Origin: Desulfobacteraceae bacterium
Lineage (GTDB): Bacteria; Desulfobacterota; Desulfobacteria; Desulfobacterales; Desulfosarcinaceae
NCBI GenBank assembly: GCA_027025615.1
Contig: JALVQM010000491.1
Coordinates: 1-8,330 of the forward strand
Direction: 5' to 3'
DNA length: 8,330 bases
Of this stretch, positions 5,800 to 8,330 are shown piece by piece (position 1 is the stretch's first letter; the number at the start of each line of letters is the position of its first letter). A program made the position numbers and the translations under genes. A model generated the notes under the pieces. The model made no database searches. It saw nothing but the letters and a program-made list of their open reading frames with translations, and was not told the DNA's origin.

Positions 5800-7077
5800 T
5801 TATCCGTCTATGGGCAGGTGCAAACTTACTCTTGTCCCCCACCCGGGACGTGATTGCAGGTGAAGGTAACCTCCAAGACAATGAGCCAGGCTGGCAGCTA
5901 CCGACAATCCGAGCCCTTTGCCCCTGCGTATGCCCTTACTGGTAAAAAAAGGATCGAAAGCATGTTCCTGGCAACAGCGACTCATTCCGGTTCCATAATC
6001 CCTGACAACCATCACCAGTGATTTTGCACTACCTATGCTTCCAAACCGCTTCCAGGGTACCTGTTCCTCGTAACTGACAATTTCAACTTCCACTTTGCTT
6101 CCTGTTTCCGACACCTGGAACGCATTGCTAAGTAACTCCTCTAAAATAATTATTATTAATCCGGCATCGGTCACCGCCTTTGTATGTCTCCCGGTTCTGA
6201 ATTCAATCTTTATGTCCGGTTTGCTTTTTCGTGCTTTGTCAATCTCTTTCCCAAGAACAATTCCCAAATCAACAGTCTCTGGCTTTAGTTGCACGTCACC
6301 GGAGTACAGCTTCAACTTCCACGCCAAATTATTCCCTCGCTGAACAAGCTTGCCCATCTTTTTCAACTTGGAAATATTCCCGGGTTGTGAGGACTTGATA
6401 CCCTCCAACAGTCTATCAATTTCCTTCATCAAGGTATTAATCAGCCTTGCCGTTGCTCCTGCCACCATTTGAGGTGATTTGACCCTGGCAGCCCAAACCA
6501 ACTGTTCATACAAAACCCTTGCCACCGCGGTTCTTTTCTCATTTGAAACGGATTTTAAAATTTCCTCGACAAGTTGCCTGCGACGCAACTTTTGAGCAGA
6601 ATGGCGTCTTTCTCCCAGATAAGCCAGCAACAGGTTAGTGACAAAAGCCCCGGCTTGGACATGAGTCTCAATCAATTGTATGTTCTTCCTGCTTTCTATT
6701 TTCAGCTGGAAATTATACCTGATAAGCCCTGCATTGCATTGAATTCCCATAAGCAGGTTATTGAAACTGTGACAAAGCCCGGCTATCAGAGTCCGCATTA
6801 CCGGGAACATGTCAATTTTTTTGCCAAGCCCCTGTCCCTGATAAACCTTAAACCACTTGTCTTCATAATCTTTGTCTAATTCCAGAAATATATTCAGGTC
6901 TGTATTTCCACGGGCAATTTCATCCCAGGACTTATTCCCTTTTACCAACTGGGCGGGAGAATACCTTACAGAGGAAATCCTGGCAAAATCCCCTATGAAA
7001 GCCTGGGTCATCACTTTTGCCAATGCTGTTTCGTTTCCGATTTCCTCTGATAATGATTTCAACGCCAAGCCACTCAT
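5800..7077 (-). CDS. Cytosolic histidine kinase with atypical dimerisation/phosphoacceptor region
   Basis: Two-component sensor kinase of 425 residues with no visible membrane segment, signal peptide or recognised sensor domain in its first 95 residues. The H-box is LCHSFNNLLMGIQ with the phosphoacceptor His103, followed by Ser where related kinases usually have Asp or Glu. The ATP-binding domain is complete: N-box EELLSNAFQ (Asn318), G1 RDYGTGM (359-365), F-box FDPFFTSKG (374-382), G2 GKGLGLS (386-392) and GTRVSLHLP at the end. Between His103 and the N-box lie about 215 residues, with two helix-2-like segments (about 139-158 and 245-262), longer than usual. Start chosen at ATG 7077, because GGGAG lies 7 bases upstream; an in-frame ATG at 7167 would add 30 residues without a good site. 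No receiver domain. It lies upstream of hldD on the same strand. Signal and partner unknown. Confidence 0.88.
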   Translation of the reverse strand: MSGLALKSLSEEIGNETALAKVMTQAFIGDFARISSVRYSPAQLVKGNKSWDEIARGNTDLNIFLELDKDYEDKWFKVYQGQGLGKKIDMFPVMRTLIAGLCHSFNNLLMGIQCNAGLIRYNFQLKIESRKNIQLIETHVQAGAFVTNLLLAYLGERRHSAQKLRRRQLVEEILKSVSNEKRTAVARVLYEQLVWAARVKSPQMVAGATARLINTLMKEIDRLLEGIKSSQPGNISKLKKMGKLVQRGNNLAWKLKLYSGDVQLKPETVDLGIVLGKEIDKARKSKPDIKIEFRTGRHTKAVTDAGLIIIILEELLSNAFQVSETGSKVEVEIVSYEEQVPWKRFGSIGSAKSLVMVVRDYGTGMSRCCQEHAFDPFFTSKGIRRGKGLGLSVAASLAHCLGGYLHLQSRPGWGTRVSLHLPIDG

Positions 7078-7196
7078 TTTCAAACTCCCAGGTTCCTTAA
7101 CATTGAATATATTCCGTGTTCTGATTTGAAAGTGAGCAATTTCCATACCACGGCCACTGTTAAGCATTCCGCTTCAGATCATCCGGCTATAATATG

Positions 7197-7217
7197 GGTT
7201 ATTAAACCGGTATAACC
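7197..7217. repeat. Dyad GGTTAT-N9-ATAACC upstream of the histidine kinase
   Basis: Perfect six-base arms around a spacer containing ACCGGT, itself a palindrome. It lies 120-140 bases upstream of the chosen kinase start, close to an AT-rich stretch that could hold its promoter. Candidate operator by symmetry only. Confidence 0.3.
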
Positions 7218-7300
7218 GATGACACCCTGTTAACGTTTTTAATTTATTTATAATTAATGTATTATTGAACAACCGGGAAACAGGCTCTTATCACCTGGTT

Positions 7301-7316
7301 GATTTATCCATAAATC
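7301..7316. repeat. Perfect palindrome GATTTAT-CC-ATAAATC
   Basis: Seven-base arms with a two-base centre in the middle of the divergent intergenic region. No T-tract follows on either strand, so it is not a terminator. The form fits a dimeric regulator site. Confidence 0.35.
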
Positions 7317-7484
7317 GATAAAGTATCCTTTCTCTTGCCAGCCGGGACACAAGTCGCACATTTGTTCCTCAATATTTCCTTTCCAAAGTCAATCTTTTGA
7401 CACCTCCAGTAACCCCGCAGAAACAGTAAAGTTTAGCCACTGCATGACGATATTGTTTACAGTGAGGGGCAGGAAGGAGTGTAC

Positions 7485-8018
7485 TTGAAAGCAGGCAAAG
7501 AAATGGGAAGTGCAAGCGGCAATTATTGCCTTAGTGGGGCTGAAAAATCACTAATTGCCAAAGGAAGGCTGGATCTTATACCTCCATATCTCTGGGAGCG
7601 CTTGTGTGACGGCTGTGCCCAATGCTGTCTGCACAAGCTTTATGATCCTGCAAACGGCACCTTTTATCTGACCATGATTGCCTGCAGGTATCTTGATTTG
7701 GAGTCCTGCAGTTGCACTATATACTCCGAACGTCACCAACTGGTAAAAAATTGCCTGGTTATTACCCCTGAAACCATATCTCAAATTGGCTGGTTGCCGG
7801 ATACATGCGCTTATAAATTGATTTTCAACGGACATGGGCTCCCGCCATGGCATCCCCTGCTCAACGGAAATCGTGATCTAGTTCACCGCAAGGGTATTTC
7901 CATAAAAAACTACGCCATATCCCCCAAGGGGATACCACCAAGCGATTATTCTTACTATATAATCAACATCATGAAGGGAAACAGTTCAGCCTCAAAACTC
8001 ATTTTTAAGGATCGATGA
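7485..8018 (+). CDS. YcgN-like (UPF0260 / YkgJ-type) cysteine-cluster protein
   Basis: Small soluble protein of 177 residues resembling E. coli YcgN (about 153). The family hallmark LCDGCAQCCLHKL carries Cys41, 44, 47 and 48 (CxxCxxCC). Further conserved cysteines appear in ACRYLDLESCSC (67, 75, 77), KNC (90) and WLPDTCAYKL (108), followed by LPPWHPLL. The cluster is thought to bind zinc or an iron-sulfur centre; the cellular role of the family is unknown. The C-terminal part after about 145 diverges and extends beyond YcgN. The start chosen is TTG 7485, with AAGGAG five bases upstream. GTG 7479 overlaps that site, and ATG 7503 lacks one. Transcribed divergently from the kinase. The family call is firm, the function open. 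Confidence 0.92.
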   Translation: MKAGKEMGSASGNYCLSGAEKSLIAKGRLDLIPPYLWERLCDGCAQCCLHKLYDPANGTFYLTMIACRYLDLESCSCTIYSERHQLVKNCLVITPETISQIGWLPDTCAYKLIFNGHGLPPWHPLLNGNRDLVHRKGISIKNYAISPKGIPPSDYSYYIINIMKGNSSASKLIFKDR

Positions 8019-8114
8019 CCATAGACTATGTTGGTTTTTCCTGATATCATATGGAATAGATAACCTTTTAACAGCTTGCTGATAACTTGGCGGGGGAAGC
8101 TGATGTAAGGCATA

Positions 8115-8249
8115 ATGATTCCGGAATGCGGAATCTCCATCTGGAAAATAAGCCCAGATCCCGGTTTTAACCCGCCAAATGTTGATCCTGACAGTTTAAA
8201 CATGATGTTAAAGCCGGAACTTGACACCTGGTTTCACAATGTGTCATAA
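8115..8249 (+). CDS. Possible small ORF, 44 residues, unrecognised
   Basis: Between the YcgN-like gene and the response regulator there is an ATG-started reading frame of 44 codons ending in TAA, with AAGG four bases before the ATG. The peptide begins MIPECGISIWKISPDP and ends LKPELDTWFHNVS. It is rich in Pro, Asp and Asn and has no membrane segment. Its 3' end runs through the -35 and -10 elements of the response-regulator promoter, so it would have to coexist with that promoter. I do not recognise a family. The ordered codon use and the ribosome site make it worth recording. Inverted repeats inside it, and its shortness, mean it could equally be chance or a gene remnant. Confidence 0.27.
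   Translation: MIPECGISIWKISPDPGFNPPNVDPDSLNMMLKPELDTWFHNVS
8117..8159. repeat. Pair of adjacent inverted repeats upstream of the response regulator
   Basis: GATTCC-N7-GGAATC (8117-8122 and 8130-8135), with a nested palindrome ATTCCGGAAT, is followed by ATCTGG-N9-CCAGAT (8139-8144 and 8154-8159). Both have perfect six-base arms and could form consecutive stem-loops in RNA. They lie inside the possible 44-residue ORF, about 60-100 bases ahead of the response-regulator promoter. Confidence 0.3.
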
Positions 8250-8250
8250 T
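8221..8250 (+). promoter_or_regulatory. σ70-type promoter of the response regulator with overlapping dyad
   Basis: TTGACA (8221-8226) and CATAAT (8245-8250) are separated by 18 bases, a full -35 and a 5/6 -10 element. Predicted transcription start is near 8257, about 30 bases before the response-regulator ATG. A perfect inverted repeat TGACAC (8222-8227) / GTGTCA (8241-8246), with 13 bases between arms, spans the promoter and looks like an operator. Confidence 0.65.
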
Positions 8251-8287
8251 TTCATATTACTATTTGAATTTACAAGTCTTTCTTATC

Positions 8288-8330
8288 ATGAATGATTTCA
8301 AGATCCTTTTCGTAGATGACGATAAGCAAA
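8288..8330 (+). CDS. Response regulator receiver domain, N-terminal 14 codons; partial
   Basis: The reading frame opens MNDFKILFVDDDKQ and runs off the window. A β-strand ending in VDDD is the start of a CheY-like receiver domain, where the acidic pair binds Mg2+. The output domain, if any, is not visible. No clear ribosome site precedes the ATG, but a strong σ70-type promoter lies about 30 bases upstream of it. It is on the opposite strand to, and about 1.2 kb from, the histidine kinase. A partnership is possible but not shown. Confidence 0.8.
   Translation, partial: MNDFKILFVDDDKQ

Larger units (their letters stand above)
7078..7484. other. Divergent intergenic region between the histidine kinase and the YcgN-like gene
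   Basis: About 400 bases with no convincing gene. The centre (7231-7270) is strongly AT-rich and holds a perfect TATAAT (7249-7254) without a good -35. TTGACA at 7397-7402 is a full -35 element, but the bases 17 further on (GAAACA) are a poor -10. Two dyads are present: GGTTAT-N9-ATAACC (7197-7217) and GATTTAT-CC-ATAAATC (7301-7316). Both promoters of the divergent pair should lie here, but I cannot fix their positions. Confidence 0.6.

Noticed and set aside
7042..7058. No acceptable σ54 site was found for the kinase or YcgN-like gene; this span and the GG-N10-GC matches near 7342-7358 and 7168-7184 were examined
   Set aside because: Only the GG/GC spacing fits by chance at the latter two; the flanking consensus bases are mostly missing.
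7249..7254. Perfect TATAAT as a promoter for the YcgN-like gene
   Set aside because: No acceptable -35 at 16-18 bases, and the region is simply AT-rich. Kept only as a note in the intergenic entry.
8018..8040. Possible terminator after the YcgN-like gene (CATA-GAC-TATG followed by GGTTTTT)
   Set aside because: The stem has four base pairs, all but one A-T, and the T-run is separated from it. Too weak to call.
7955..8227. 90-codon minus-strand reading frame overlapping the end of the YcgN-like gene
   Set aside because: It overlaps the 3' part of a well-supported gene, has no ribosome site at its start and shows no family motif.
1..8330. CRISPR array, tRNA, rRNA, insertion sequence or attachment site
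   Set aside because: No regularly spaced repeats, cloverleaf-like sequence, transposase motifs or terminal inverted repeats were seen.

Overview
The window looks like chromosomal DNA from a Gram-negative bacterium that makes heptose-containing lipopolysaccharide. The histidine kinase has an H-box of the form HxFNNLLMGIQ, the base composition is moderate, and a very σ54-like promoter is present. I infer a member of the Desulfobacterota (former Deltaproteobacteria). That placement comes from family resemblance only and is of moderate confidence.

Layout. Almost everything from 1 to about 7080 is read on the minus strand, so the operon runs from right to left: a cytosolic histidine kinase (5800-7077); hldD (4749-5717); gmhA (4166-4765); hldE (2710-4152); a 217-base non-coding gap; an hddC-like nucleotidyltransferase (1626-2492); an hddA-like GHMP kinase (634-1629); and the first 208 residues of a split-type transketolase N-terminal subunit (626 to the window edge). 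Reading right, a non-coding divergent region (7078-7484) leads to a plus-strand YcgN-like cysteine-cluster protein (7485-8018). A second intergenic stretch follows, holding a possible 44-residue small ORF (8115-8249) and a strong σ70-type promoter. The first 14 codons of a response regulator (8288 onward) end the window.

How the genes work together. Transketolase can supply sedoheptulose 7-phosphate. GmhA isomerises it to D-glycero-D-manno-heptose 7-phosphate. From there two routes are encoded side by side. The ADP route uses HldE (1β-kinase and adenylyltransferase) and HldD (C6 epimerase) and gives ADP-L-glycero-D-manno-heptose for LPS core. The other uses the HddA-like 1α-kinase and the HddC-like nucleotidyltransferase and would give GDP-D-glycero-α-D-manno-heptose, the donor type used for S-layer glycans, capsules and O-antigens. 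The GmhB phosphatase that both routes need is not in the window.

Regulation. The second half of the pathway appears to have its own promoter: the gap in front of hddC contains a good -24/-12 (σ54) element with several dyads upstream of it. The promoter of the response regulator carries a perfect inverted repeat spanning the -35 to -10 elements. I see no mobile element, CRISPR array, tRNA or rRNA. Apart from the regulatory layout, the unusual kinase and the small ORF, this is a recognisable heptose pathway rather than a wholly new system.
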